A stretch of 64,000 nt of DNA from Archivesica marissinica (GCA_014843695.1 CM026395.1:49830557-49894556), one strand, 5' to 3'; shown: positions 12,701 to 24,504, counted from the stretch's first letter. The notes: generated from the sequence alone by a model not told the origin. Numbers and translations are program-made.

Positions 12701-15700
12701 GTTATGATACTGTATACAAGGTAGATAATGTGATAAATAATGTGATGACGTTATGATACTGTATACAAGGGAGATAATGTGATAAATAATGTGATGACGT
12801 TATGATACTGTATGCAAGGGAGATAATGTGATAAATAATGTGATGACGTTATGATACTGTATACAAGGGAGATAATGTGATAAATAGTGTGATGACGTTA
12901 CGATACTGTATACAAGGGAGATAATGTGATAAATAATGTGATGACGTTATGATACTGTATACAAGGGAGATAATGTGATAAATAATGTGATGACGTTATG
13001 ATACTGTATGCAAGGGAGATAATGTGATAAATAATGTGATGACGTTATGATACTGTATACAAGGGAGATAATGTGATAAATAATGTGATGACGTTATGAT
13101 ACTGTATGCAAGGGAGATAATGTGATGACCTTATGATACTGTATGCAAGGGAGATAATGTGATAAATAATGTGATGACGTTATGATACTGTATGCAAGGG
13201 AGATAATGTGATAAATAATGTGATGACGTTATGATACTGTATACAAGGGAGATAATGTGATAAATAATGTGATGACGTTATGATACTGTATGCAAGGGAG
13301 ATAATGTGATGACCTTATGATACTGTATGCAAGGGAGATAATGTGATAAATAATGTGATGACGTTATGATACTGTATGCAAGGGAGATAATGTGATAAAT
13401 AATGTGATGACGTTATGATACTGTATGCAAGGGAGATAATGTGATAAATAATGTGATGACGTTATGATACTGTATGCAAGGGAGATAATGTGATAAATAA
13501 TGTGATGACGTTATGATACTGTATACAAGGGAGATAATGTGATAAATAATGTGGTGACGTTATGATACTGTATGCAAGGGAGATAATGTGTTAAATAATG
13601 TGATGACGTTATGATACTGTATACAAGGGAGACAATGTGATAAATAATGTGATGACGTTACGATACTGTATACAAGGGAGACAATGTGATGACGTTATGA
13701 TACTGTATACAAGGGGGATAATGTGATGACGTTATGATACTGTATACAAGGGAGATAATGTGATAAATAATGTGATGACGTTATGATACTGTATACAAGG
13801 GAGATAATGTGTTAAATAATGTGATGACGTTATGATACTGTATGCAAAGGAGATAATGTGATGACGTTATGATACTGTATGCAAAGGAGATAATGTGATG
13901 ACGTTATGATACTGTATGCAAGGGAGATAATGTGATAAATAATGTGATGACCTTATGATACTGTATACAAGGGAGATAATGTGATAAATAGTGTGATGAC
14001 GTTACGATACTATATACAAGGGAGATAATGTGATAAATAATGTGATGACGTTATGATACTGTATACAAGGGAGATAATGTGATAAATAATGTGATGACGT
14101 TATGATACTGTATACAAGGGAGATAATGTGATAAATAATGTGATGAATTTATGATACTGTATACAAGGGGGATGTGTAAATAATGTAATGACGTTACGAT
14201 ACTGTATACAAGGGAGATAATGTGATAAATAGTGTGATGACGTTACGATACTATATACAAGGGAGATAATGTGATAAATAATGTGATGACGTTATGATAC
14301 TGTATACAAGGGAGATAATGTGATAAATAATGTGATGACGTTATGATACTGTATGCAAGGGAGATAATGTGATAAATAATGTGATGACGTTATGATACTG
14401 TATACAAGGGAGATAATGTGATAAATAGTGTGATGACGTTACGATACTATATACAAGGGAGATAATGTGATAAATAATGTGATGACGTTATGATACTGTA
14501 TACAAGGGAGATAATGTGATAAATAATGTGATGACGTTATGATACTGTATACAAGGGAGATAATGTGATAAATAGTGTGATGACGTTATGATACTGTATG
14601 CAAGGGAGATAATGTGATAAATAATGTGATGACGTTATGATACTGTATACAAGGGAGACAATGTGATAAATAATGTGATGACGTTATGATACTGTATGCA
14701 AGGGAGATAATGTGATAAATAATGTGATGACGTTATGATACTGTATACAAGGGAGATAATGTGATAAATAATGTGATGACGTTACGATACTGTATACAAG
14801 GGAGATAATGTGATAAATAATGTGATGACGTTATGATACTATATACAAGGGAGATAATGTGATAAATAATGTGATGACCTTATGATACTGTATGCAAGGG
14901 AGATAATGTTATGACGTTATGATACTGTATACAAGGGAGATAATGTGATAAATAGTGTGATGACGTTACGATACTGTGTGCAAGGGAGATAATGTTATAA
15001 ATAGTGTGATGACGTTACGATACTGTATGCAAGGGAGATAATGTGATAAATAATGTGATGACGTTATGATACTGTATACAAGGGAGATAATGTGATGACG
15101 TTATGATACTGTATACAAGGGAGATAATGTGATAAATAATGTGATGACGTTATGATACTGTATGCAAGGGAGATAATGTGATAAATAATGTGATGACGTT
15201 ATGATACTGTATACAAGGGGGATAATGTGATAAATAATGTGATGACGTTACGATACTATATACAAGGGAGATAATGTGATAAATAATGTGATGACGTTAT
15301 GATACTATATACAAGGGAGATAATGTGATAAATAATGTGATGACGTTATGATACTGTATACAAGGGAGATAATGTGATAAATAGTGTGATGACGTTATGA
15401 TACTGTATGCAAGGGAGATAATGTGATAAATAGTGTGATGACGTTACGATACTATATACAAGGGAGATAATGTGATAAATAATGTGATGACGTTATGATA
15501 CTGTATACAAGGGAGATAATGTGATAAATAGTGTGATGACGTTATGATACTATATACAAGGGAGATAATGTGATAAATAATGTGATGACGTTATGATACT
15601 ATATACAAGGGAGATAATGTGATGACGTTATGATACTGTATACAAGGGAGATAATGTGATAAATAATGTGATGACGTTATGATACTATATACAAGGGAGA

Positions 15701-16050
15701 TAATGTGATGACGTTATGATACTGTCTACAAGGGAGATAATGTGATAAATAATGTGATGACGTTATGATACTGTATACAAGGGAGATAATGTGATAAATA
15801 GTGTGATGACGTTATGATACTGTATACAAGGGAGATAATGTGATAAATAATGTGATGACGTTATGATACTGTATACAAGGGAGATACTGTGATAAATAGT
15901 GTGATGACGTTACGATACTGTATGCAAGGGAGATAATGTGATGAATAGTGTGATGACGTTACGATACTGTATGCAAGGGAGATAATGTGATGACGTTATG
16001 ATACTGTATACAAGGGAGATAATGTGATAAATAGTGTGATGACCTTATGA
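3766..16050. repeat. 49/37-bp satellite array, about 12.3 kb
   Basis: The unit begins GATGACGTTATGATACTGTA, continues TACAAGGGAGATAATGT, and in the long form adds GATAAATAATGT. Long units are 49 bp; short units lack the last 12 bp and are 37 bp. Both forms are interspersed, roughly 270 units. Common variants are TATGCAAGG for TATACAAGG, GTTACG for GTTATG, and AATAGTGT for AATAATGT. The array fills nearly all of the intron between the exons ending at 1661 and starting at 16069, and stops about 18 bp before the acceptor. Long near-identical blocks recur inside it at ~2.33 and ~2.42 kb. Confidence 0.97.
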
Positions 16051-16068
16051 TAGAATCTGATCTTTCAG

Positions 16069-16245
16069 AGGAAAAATTAATAGAAATAGATGACGAGGAA
16101 GGGGTGTGGCCGTTTCTTTCGCAAGCTGATGCCAACGAAGCACTTGCATCTCCGAAACCCAAGACAGCCAAAACTGAGGAAATATCTCAGACCGGTCAGG
16201 AGATGCGGGAACTGTTAACAACCAGGAAAGGACTCGTCGTTATCA
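16069..16245 (+). CDS. Internal coding exon, second in window (probable FHOD long isoform)
   Basis: The acceptor TCTTTCAG ends at 16068 and the donor A|GTGAGT follows 16245. The exon is 177 bp, phase 1 at both ends. The incoming phase 1 matches the donor at 1661, giving a junction codon GAG (Glu). It encodes an acidic stretch starting EKLIEIDDEEGVWPFLSQ and ending ELLTTRKGLVVIS. I did not recognise a domain. Reading past the donor would give 80 more intron-coded residues, which I reject. The pyrimidine tract is short and the satellite array ends just upstream, so branch-point signals probably lie in repeat DNA. Coding confidence is good; gene membership is inferred from phase and strand. Confidence 0.75.
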
Positions 16246-17003
16246 GTGAGTTGAATTTCTATTGTCTCCCAGTCGATGCTATATATAGATACTACACTGA
16301 TTTCGAAATATTGACAGAAATCAAAGATTATGTAGAAAATGCAATATGCACCAAATTGAATCAGAATATCATTTCGTATCAGTTTCTTCTTATTGTATTG
16401 ATCTCAACATTTGCCTATTGTGCTGTTCCTGGCCAAATATTAACATATTTACATCCTAAACCATATAGTGAAATATATGTCATACTGTGACATGAGACCC
16501 ATGAAATCATAGCCCGGTGTTCAGTTCAATAAACAATACTTCGCATTGCTTATAATGTTATTAAACAAACATATACATTCTATACATTAAACAAACATAT
16601 ACATTATATACATTAAACAAACATATACATTCTATACATTTCCAGAATGAAACAACAATGTCCTACGGGTCAGTTGTAACCAAGCATGCACGTATATGTC
16701 CATTCTATGACAAGTACATCGGTCAGGTCCATAACACGATCTGGCTGCCGGAGTCCGTATACTTCGCGAACCGGCCACTGGTTGTATTGTGTTAAGCTTC
16801 TCTCCATACAGTATATAATAGATATGGTCCATAGTCCGCTGCACATATGCGGCAGGCAGATTTATGTCACGTGAAGCCTACATTGAATACATGAAATCCC
16901 AATAATAAAGCTTAATAATTCATTAGATCGCCCTGCTAAGGGACCTACTGACTGCCATGTTTGCAACTGGTCCCCGAAGAGAATAATGATTATTTGTTCG
17001 CTG
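16246..17003. other. Intronic sequence with a 26-bp x3 tandem repeat
   Basis: Three copies of an AAACAAACATATACATTCTA-like unit, each followed by TACATT, lie at about 16562-16640. No other feature is evident. Confidence 0.6.
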
Positions 17004-17005
17004 TA

Positions 17006-17895
17006 CAGTTGATGTGTTAGTGGTCACCTCTATTAAGCAGCCAACCTGCATTAAACAGCCAGTTTTCACCTTTCCAATATGCTACATTGATATACAATTG
17101 CAACCACCTGTGCTAAGCAGCCATTTTCTTAGTCCTATATATAAGACCTCTACATAAATGTTCCCCCTGTTATTTCGAGGTCTTATCGTTAAAGCTCATT
17201 TTGGCAGAGCATTTTCCACCCTGATCCGATGGCGGGATTTCTGACCAATATTTCGAAGCTTTCTGAACATGAATGGTTATAAATGTGTGCATTGGTGTTA
17301 AGAATAATCATAAATATAGATATTAAGAACGTTTAAAGTATATTGTCTTACTGTTGTGCATATCATTTAGCTGTTTGAAGTCGACAGGTGGGATTCTCCC
17401 ACCTTTTCTGTGCAGTTTTCACAAAAGAAACCCGAATGCATTATTTGTTAGTACATTTCATGCGTGTGAACAATTAGATATTGAACGAAATATTATTTGG
17501 TTCACCGTAATGGCATCTTCAAAACAATTTCGTCTAATGATTTCTATTTTGGCTTTTCGTAATAACCAAAAAAATCAAAATGGACGAAATGGAATGGTGA
17601 AACTCTCATGAAATTTAAACATTGATTTCTTGTATAATATTGTGTCAAGAGACGTAATAGACTATATAGACTGTGCAGAATTCAAACAACGGCATGTGTG
17701 TTCATCTTGTTAGCAATTTTAATTTATAAAAAACGACTTTTTAGAATATAAAATATGCTACGCGTAATTGAGGTTTAGCGTTTAGATTTTGTAAAATGCC
17801 TGGATAGTAAAATGTCCCATTTTTCAAGTCTAAATATTTGGACTACGACTTTCTGTAATTCCCTTGGCTGGCTGTTTAAGGCAGGTTTAACGTTC
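17006..17895. mobile_element. Degraded TA-type DNA transposon / MITE copy (longer relative of 17945-18101)
   Basis: The start (TACAGTTGATGTGTTAGTGG, then TCACCTCTATTAAGCAGCC) and the end (GGCTGGCTGTTTAAGGCAGG, then TTTAACGTT) are degenerate inverted forms of the ends of the next element. The interior has no intact ORF. Exact ends are uncertain. Confidence 0.45.
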
Positions 17896-17944
17896 CATAC
17901 CTGACATGAGATATTTTAGGAAATAAACAAATAAGATACATGTA

Positions 17945-18101
17945 CAGTAAAACCTGTGTTAGTATCACCTCCATTAAGCAGCGCAGCCAGGTTCCAGATC
18001 GGTTGTTTTAGTATATGTTTTACCTCTATTAAGCAGCCACCTGTGCTAAGCGGCCACCGTCTCTGACTCCCTTGGCTGGCTGCTTAAGACAGGTTTGACT
18101 G
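17945..18101. mobile_element. MITE with TA duplications, Tc1/mariner-pogo-like ends
   Basis: Terminal inverted repeats CAGTAAAACCTGTGTTAGTA and (right end, reverse complement) CAGTCAAACCTGTCTTAAGC are flanked by TA at 17943-17944 and 18102-18103. It is 157 bp long with no ORF. Its right end is 46 bp upstream of the exon at 18148. Confidence 0.65.
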
Positions 18102-18147
18102 TAGTTACTTGCGTAGTTACGTGTATACATGTATGTTCTCCTTCCAG

Positions 18148-18287
18148 GTGATATTCTCGAGTTATGTAACAAGCCAAAGAGACCCCGTTTTATTCGCGTT
18201 CCCGGAAATGACGAGGAAGAGAAAAGTTTCCGTGGTTACCTCACAGCCGATGAAATGTTGGAAAGCATGCAGGTGGACACTAAACAG
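18148..18287 (+). CDS. Internal coding exon, third in window (probable FHOD long isoform)
   Basis: The acceptor TTCTCCTTCCAG ends at 18147. Two bases complete the phase-1 codon from 16245 (A|GT, Ser), then 46 codons follow. The donor is CAG|GTTGGT, weaker than consensus, in phase 0. The peptide begins SDILELCNKPKRPRFIRVPG and ends ADEMLESMQVDTKQ, with an acidic NDEEEKSF stretch between. The frame is open across the whole exon. Because it ends in phase 0, it can join the GBD exon at 46525 (LEDCALQ) directly, replacing the short isoform's first exon at 27494. I did not recognise a domain. Confidence 0.75.
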
Positions 18288-19037
18288 GTTGGTTACTAGG
18301 TTACAACTTACAACTAGGGATAGGATAGACCAACTCATTGGCCCGTCTTAACGAAATATACACCTCGGTTCGCTCGGTGAATATTTCCATATCACGGTCC
18401 AATTCGTGATCCATCCTATAGTCATCTTATAAATAGACGGGACAGTTTTTCTTCTTCAGATAAATGCATCCGGTATGACCACGTGATAATTGTACTTCCG
18501 GTATACATGCATACATGGGCTTTTTTGAAAAAAGTGTCGACTTTAATTGTCACATAATGCGGATATTTGTTCCGAATTGCCTAAACATAACAAGGCACAC
18601 GTGCATCTGTATAGAACAAATGCGAATCATTCTGATAAAGTATAACTGTGTCTCGAAAATAACTGTCTTAATAGATGCATGTACATCAGTCATTTCTATC
18701 CCACCGTCTACAGGGCCCGAACAAATTGACGTATATAGCACGGCAAGTCTGGGTATAAAGCACTGTCCCCTTTATACAACCCGGGTAATAGCCGCGGGAA
18801 AATGCACTGTCCCAGGACCGGAAGCAGCAACTATTTCTCCGGATATTGTCAGGTTCCTCCATGAGAATGCGATAAATTCCATCTATTCCCGTCTGTGTGT
18901 GGGCTCTGGACGAGGGATATAAATCAATGGTGTGTAGCATGTTTGTTTATTAGAGTCATAATCCGTATCATGTGTGTGACGCATTTCTTTTTCAGCATTA
19001 TATACGCATCCTATTTTTGAGTTGTGTTGGTGGGTCA
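18288..19037. other. Intronic sequence, no gene seen
   Basis: Short ORFs near 18515-18940 overlap on opposite strands with no recognisable content. I see no repeat family here. Confidence 0.45.
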
Positions 19038-21378
19038 GTGTTAATATGTTACTGCTAGACGAAGTCCCCGTGACGATGCGGGTTGGAAGCCTGGCATGCT
19101 CCTGTGTTGTCAGTGGTAATATATGTATGTTACTGCTAGGCGAAGTCCATGTGACGATGCGGATTAGAAGCCTGGCATTACCCTGTGTAGTCAGTGGTAA
19201 TATATGTATGTTACTGCTAGGCGAAGTCCATGTGACGATGCGGATTAGAAGCCTGGCATTACCCTGTGTAGTCAGTGGTAATATATGTATGTTACTGCTA
19301 GGCGAAGTCCATGTGACGATGCGGATTAGAAGCCTGGCATTACCCTGTGTAGTCAGTGGTAATATATGTATGTTACTGCTAGGCGAAGTCCATGTGACGA
19401 TGCGGATTAGAAGCCTGGCATTACCCTGTGTAGTCAGTGGTAATATATGTATGTTACTGCTAGGCGAAGTCCATGTGACGATGCGGATTAGAAGCCTGGC
19501 ATTACCCTGTGTAGTCAGTGGTAATATATGTATGTTACTGCTAGGCGAAGTCCATGTGACGATGCGGGTTGGAAGCCTGGCATGCTCCTGTGTTGTCAGT
19601 GGTAATATATGTATGTTACTGCTAGGCGAAGTCCCTGTGACGATGCAGGTTGGAAGCCTGGCATGCTCCTGTGTAGTCAGTGATACTATATGTATGTTAC
19701 TGCTAGGCGAAGTCCATGTGACGATGCGGGTTGGAAGCCTGGCATACTCCTGTGTAGTCAGTGGTAATATATGTATGTTACTGCTAGGCGAAGTCCATGT
19801 GACGATGCGGGTTGGAAGCCTGGCATGCTCCTGTGTAGTCAATGGTAACGTATGTTACTGCTAGGCGAAGTCCATGTGACGATGCGGGTTGGAAGCCTGG
19901 CATGCTCCTGTGTTGTCAGTGGTAATATATGTATGTTACTGCTAGGCGAAATCCCCGTGACGATGCGGGTTGGAAGCCTGGCATGCTCCTGTGTAGTCAG
20001 TGGTAATATATGTGTGTTACTGCTAGGCGAAGTCCATGTGACGATGCGGGTTGGAAGCCTGGCATGCTCCTGTGTTGTCAGTGGTAATATATGTATGTTA
20101 CTGCTAGGCGAAGTCCATGTGACGATGCGGGTTGGAAACCTGGCATGCTCCTGTGTTGTCAGTGGTAATATATGTATGTTACTGCTAGGCGAAGTCCCTG
20201 TGACGATGCGGGTTGGAAGCCTGGCATGCTCCTGTGTAGTCAGTGGTAATATATGTATGTTACTGCTAGGCGAAGTCCATGTGACGATGCGGGTTGGAAG
20301 CCTGGCATACTCCTGTGTAGTCAATGGTAACGTATGTTACTGCTAGACGATGTCCCTGTGACGATGCGGGTTGGAAGCCTGGCATACTCCTGTGTAGTCT
20401 GTGATAATATATGTTACTTCTAGACGAAGTCACTGTGACGATGCGGGTTGGAAGCCTGGCATGCTCCTGTGTTGTCAGTGGTAATATATGTATGTTACTG
20501 CTAGGCGAAGTCCATGTGACGATGCGGGTCGGAAGCCTGGCATACTCCTGTGTAGTCTGTGATAATATATGTTACTGCTAGACGATGTCCCTGTGACGAT
20601 GCGGGTTGGAAGCCTGGCATGCTCCTGTGTTGTCAGTGGTAATATATGTATGTTACTGCTAGGCGAAGTCCATATGACGATGCGGGTTGGAAGCCTGGCA
20701 TGCTCATGTGTTGTCAGTGGTAATATATGTATGTTACTGCTAGACGATGTCCCTGTGACGATGCGGGTTGGACGCCTACCATGCTCCAGTTTAGTCAGTG
20801 GTAATATATGTATATTACTGCTAGACGATGTCCCTGTGACGATGCGGGTTGGAAGCCTGGCATACTCCTGTGTAGTCAGTGGTAATATATGTATGTTACT
20901 GCTAGACGATGTCCCTGTGACGATGCGGGTTGGAAGCCTGGCATACTCCTGTGTAGTCACTGGTAATATATGTATGTTACTGCTAGACGATGTCCCTGTG
21001 ACGATGCGGGTTGGAAGCCTGGCATACTCATGTGTAGTCAGTGATAATATATGTATGTTACTGCTAGACGATGTCACTGTGACGATGCGGGTTGGAAGCC
21101 TGGCATACTCTTGTGTAGTCAGTGGTAATATATGTTTGTTACTGCTAGGCGAAGTCCATGTGACGATGCGGTTTGGAAGCCTGGCATACTCCTGTGTAGT
21201 CAGTGGTAATATATGTGTGTTACTGCTAGGCGAAGTCCCTGTGACGATGCGGGTTGGAAGCCTGGCATACTCCTGTGTAGTCAGTGGTAATATATGTATG
21301 TTACTGCTAGGCGAAGTCCATGTGACGATGCGGGTTGGAAGCCTGGCATGCTCCTGTGTAGTCAGTGGTAATATTTGT
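19038..21378. repeat. 81-bp minisatellite array, about 2.3 kb
   Basis: The unit runs ATGTTACTGCTAGGCGAAGT, CCATGTGACGATGCGGGTTG, GAAGCCTGGCATGCTCCTGT, GTAGTCAGTGGTAATATATGT. There are about 29 copies; some are 77 bp (GGTAACGTATG junctions). One block of five near-identical units (19140-19560) carries GATTAGAAGCCTGGCATTAC. The period is a multiple of three, so long ORFs appear on both strands; I do not regard them as genes. Confidence 0.95.
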
Positions 21379-22551
21379 TTGTGGCTGGTGACGGGTACAT
21401 CCCAGATTAGTCGGAGCAACAGGAGGCCGAGAGCTTGTGACACACATATAGCAGCCTAGTTTGAGCGACCGGAGCCTGTCGGGTACATCGCAGCCTAGCC
21501 TAGAGCACCATGCGATCATCCACACTCATCTATAATGCTTAACGACGACCAACTCTGAACAACATCGAAGTTGTCGAGCTCCTAAACCTAACGAATGCAA
21601 CAGTACTTACTGAGCTCATGGTCCTTTTGCAACTGAAAGAACTTTAGGGAAAGGTCAACTAAATTAGTGATATACTATAAATTTCAGTCGATAGTGAGAT
21701 GCAATATGACCAGTTTGGGTTCTTATTTAATATTTATGCGTCGTGCGTCGTTTGGTAGCTTCTAAATAAAGGAATGACGCAAAATCGGCGCATGTCCTTC
21801 GATGAATTATGTCCCATAGCAAATCATCAAATTGAGCAGAGGTCTTGTTTGTAGAGAATTAACAGACGTGTGTCTGCTGTTGTCATTGTCGTATGTAGCC
21901 TATGTCGTAGAGCCAGTGTGATGTATTAGCATTATAGACCAGTCATCTCGTCCGTCCGTCCGTCCGTCCGTCTGTCCGTACGTACGTGCGTGTGTCAATG
22001 CATATATCCGTCCACAATTTCTTCAAACCGCTTCTCATCTGAAACAACTTTGTAAAGTTTGATAAACTTCAACACTGAGCATCGTAGAAGCCATAAAACA
22101 TTAAAAAGAACTCAAGTCAATCCGATCATATAACCAAAATGGCGGAACTCCTGAATATATTATTTCAAATTTCTCCTCCCAAACGACTTGGTATACAAAA
22201 CTGGCATGGTTCCCCGTGAAGCTAGTAGATCAACATTAACTAAAATCGTTTCGATTCGAAAACCAAGATGGCCGCCTCGGTGGTCATTTTGAAAATCCTC
22301 GTTTGACTGCTTCTCCAGAATTACGAGGCGATGTGATTCAAAGCATGTGCTGTACGGGCTGACTGTAACGTACTAAAATATGACTGATCCAAAATCCAAT
22401 ATGGTCATCATGGCGGTGATCCTGTGACCTTCATCTCGGTCCTGTAATGATTTGATCGGATTATTTTTGTAGTATCGGGATGACTATTACATTAATGAAA
22501 GTGTCAAATTTCTTCCCGCCGATCTGTGCTCTCATTCCACAAACCCACACT
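21379..22551. other. Intergenic/intronic DNA with a (CCGT)n tract and degraded dispersed repeat
   Basis: A CCGT/CCGTA microsatellite is at about 21951-21990. The sequence after it (TTCAAACCGCTTCTCATCTG and several AAAATGGCGG / AAGATGGCCGCC words to ~22440) has the look of an old dispersed repeat. No ORF of note. Confidence 0.4.
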
Positions 22552-23300
22552 TGTTAGGTATATCACATCAGTGAACACAAACACAAAACTTAGGAATCAC
22601 GCTATGCCGCCTCCACAACCCTCTGTCATTCACTGGTACCCAACCTACCAATTGTTTTCAATTTCATAAAACCTGACCTAATATTTCAAAAAATGTAGGA
22701 TTATAAAGTATTGACCCAGCACATATTGTCAAGAGTACCACGCCTTTTAAGATTCTATTAATTGAACTTGCACGCAACACGTTCTTTTATCATGCACTAT
22801 CATCGTCTACATCGAAATATTACCCTGCTATGGCCTTTGTGGACGACACTGGGCCAATAGGATCCGTATTTTTTAGCCTGCTTAGTTTCGATTATTCTGT
22901 TTGGGTCATTGCCGTTTCGCTACATTAAGAGTATTATTAACGGTCAACATCATAGTATTATAGCAGTAGACCAAATATACGTGTTGTTCCCAATCTACAC
23001 ACAATCTAAATACTCACCCGCAGTTGTCGACGATGGCGCCCAACGTGGGACGAACAAATAACATTAAAACACACGCATTTTAGTACTTATCAAAATGGTA
23101 TTTCTGATACATTATGTCGATATTTCAACAGTGAAGGTTCGATCTATTGAATGAAGTCGACAATCGTTCGATACAAAGGCCACATTATAACGTGACTGAC
23201 AAATGCGAATATCCAGAAAATGTCTTAAATTTTGGAATCACATAGTCACATACCTAAGATAAAAAGGTCAGACCTCCAATGTTTAGGTCACATTTGGAGA
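22552..23300 (+). mobile_element. Possible LTR-retroelement relic with tRNA-Lys primer-binding site
   Basis: TGGCGCCCAACGTGGG at 23034-23049 is a 16-base match to the complement of the 3' end of animal tRNA-Lys(CUU), the primer-binding site used by many Gypsy-like elements. If real, an LTR should end just before 23034; a TGTTAG at 22552 is a possible LTR start, but the expected CA end is not visible. No gag or pol reading frame follows, so at most this is a relic. Confidence 0.35.
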
Positions 23301-24060
23301 GGGGCCCGGCCGAATTGATATAATTGAAACTATGAGCGAATTCAGAGAACTAGCCTGGATTTGGGAGAGCCCTCTGTGACAGTCACATTCAAATAGGGCG
23401 CCTAGCGTAAGCTCCAGGACACGCCCGGAGCCCGTAGGACTTTGAGCCGCCTCCTCGGTCCCATATCTCGTGGAGCGACGGTAGGACCCCATCAAACCTC
23501 TGGCGTCACCCGGTGGAGCACCGCATGTACTGTGGGCGGGTCTCGGTTGAGTTTGAACACTCGGACGGGGTAGGGTTGATGCTCAACGGGCCGCGGACGG
23601 GGTCTGTGGCGTGTGCCGCTGTGGCTCAGGTGGGGCACCGGCGAGAAAATACGACTTTTAACCCGAGTATAAATACAGGGAAACAGTGAGGCTCATCATT
23701 CTGTCTCCTGTTGTTGTGCTGTCAAGATCAAGATGGTCGCACCTCAGCGCCTGCAACCTATGTGCATGTGACGTGTCGAGCTACGCTTACAACTTGCAAA
23801 AGGTAGGTAAGAACTGGGTGAAGCTTGGGTGTTCGTCGACTCAATCTCGCCCGAGTCCTGGTCGGATATCGGGCTGGCCCCGATCGATGAACGGGCCATG
23901 GGCCCGCTCTACTAGGGGCGAGTTGCCAGCGAGATGCAAAATCGGCAGAAAAGCTCGCAGTTCGTTAACTCCGCCTAGAAGTGCGACAAGGAGTGATGGA
24001 CCCCTAAATTATGACAGAGGCCCTACGAGTCTACGCACGAGTTTGTAGATGCCCCGCCGG
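23283..24060 (+). promoter_or_regulatory. GC/CpG-rich block with TATA box and splice donor (candidate promoter or LTR)
   Basis: This block is clearly richer in G, C and CpG than its AT-rich surroundings. TATAAATA is at 23668-23675, about 30 bp before a TCATTCTG initiator-like site near 23700. A donor-like AAAAG|GTAGGTAAG has its GT at 23803-23804. This could be a non-coding first exon (about 23700-23802) of the formin or another transcript. It could equally be the promoter part of an LTR related to the primer site just upstream. The only ORF is short (12 codons from the ATG at 23733) or unrecognisable. Confidence 0.3.
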
Positions 24061-24230
24061 ATTTGCCAGTTTTCCTAGTCGTCGCCGCTGAAGCATGACC
24101 AGAGTTTCTAGCTAAGGTATGAACTACCAAGACAGATAGTCGTGCTTAGTATGCCTAACTGAATCATGTAGATCTATACTTTCTGAACAGTATGGATGTG
24201 CTCCTCCAAAATGTTGGCTTCTTAGTCTAA

Positions 24231-24312
24231 ACCGAACCATATACATGGAAAGCGTAACACGTTGGACTGGTAATCCAAGGATCACAGGTTCGATCCCCCG
24301 TCGATTTTTTCG
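24231..24312 (+). repeat. SINE head fragment, group A (tRNA-Thr-like)
   Basis: GTTGGACTGGTAATCCAAGG can form an anticodon arm with loop CTGGTAA (anticodon GGT), followed by the B-box-like GGTTCGATCCC. The body is missing. Confidence 0.55.
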
Positions 24313-24345
24313 TTCTACATACACACTTATCCAAGCAACACCTAC

Positions 24346-24492
24346 TCTTCATAGACGGGTCAGTAGGTTAGTGGTTAACACTTTGGACTGCGAATCCAGG
24401 GTTCGATCCCCCGTCTGGCACTAATACTATTAACAGTCTTTAAGACGGAACTTTAAACCGAGGTCTCGTGTCGGTGCTTTACACCGTGCAAT
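24346..24492 (+). repeat. SINE copy, group A (tRNA-like head plus part of body)
   Basis: The head has A-box-like GGTTAGTGGTTAACA, arm GGACTGCGAATCC and B-box GGGTTCGATCCC. It is followed by the group A body (TATTAACAGTCTTTAAGACG, CCGAGGTCTCGTGTCGGTGC). It is truncated after CACCGTGCA. No proper variable loop, so not a functional tRNA gene. Confidence 0.75.
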
Positions 24493-24504
24493 TTAATAAG
24501 GAAC

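Noticed and set aside
3766..16050. CRISPR-like array
   Set aside because: Units are directly adjacent without unique spacers, in a eukaryotic intron.
18515..18940. Overlapping ORFs of 63-135 codons on both strands
   Set aside because: No homology, no splice-compatible structure, and opposite-strand overlap; likely random.
19022..21459. Long ORFs on both strands in the 81-bp array
   Set aside because: The period is a multiple of three, so open frames follow from the repeat; no start context, domain or splice signals.
24346..24420. Possible functional tRNA gene
   Set aside because: It lacks a normal variable region and stem pairing, and is followed by a SINE body; same for the heads at 24505, 45786 and 52121.
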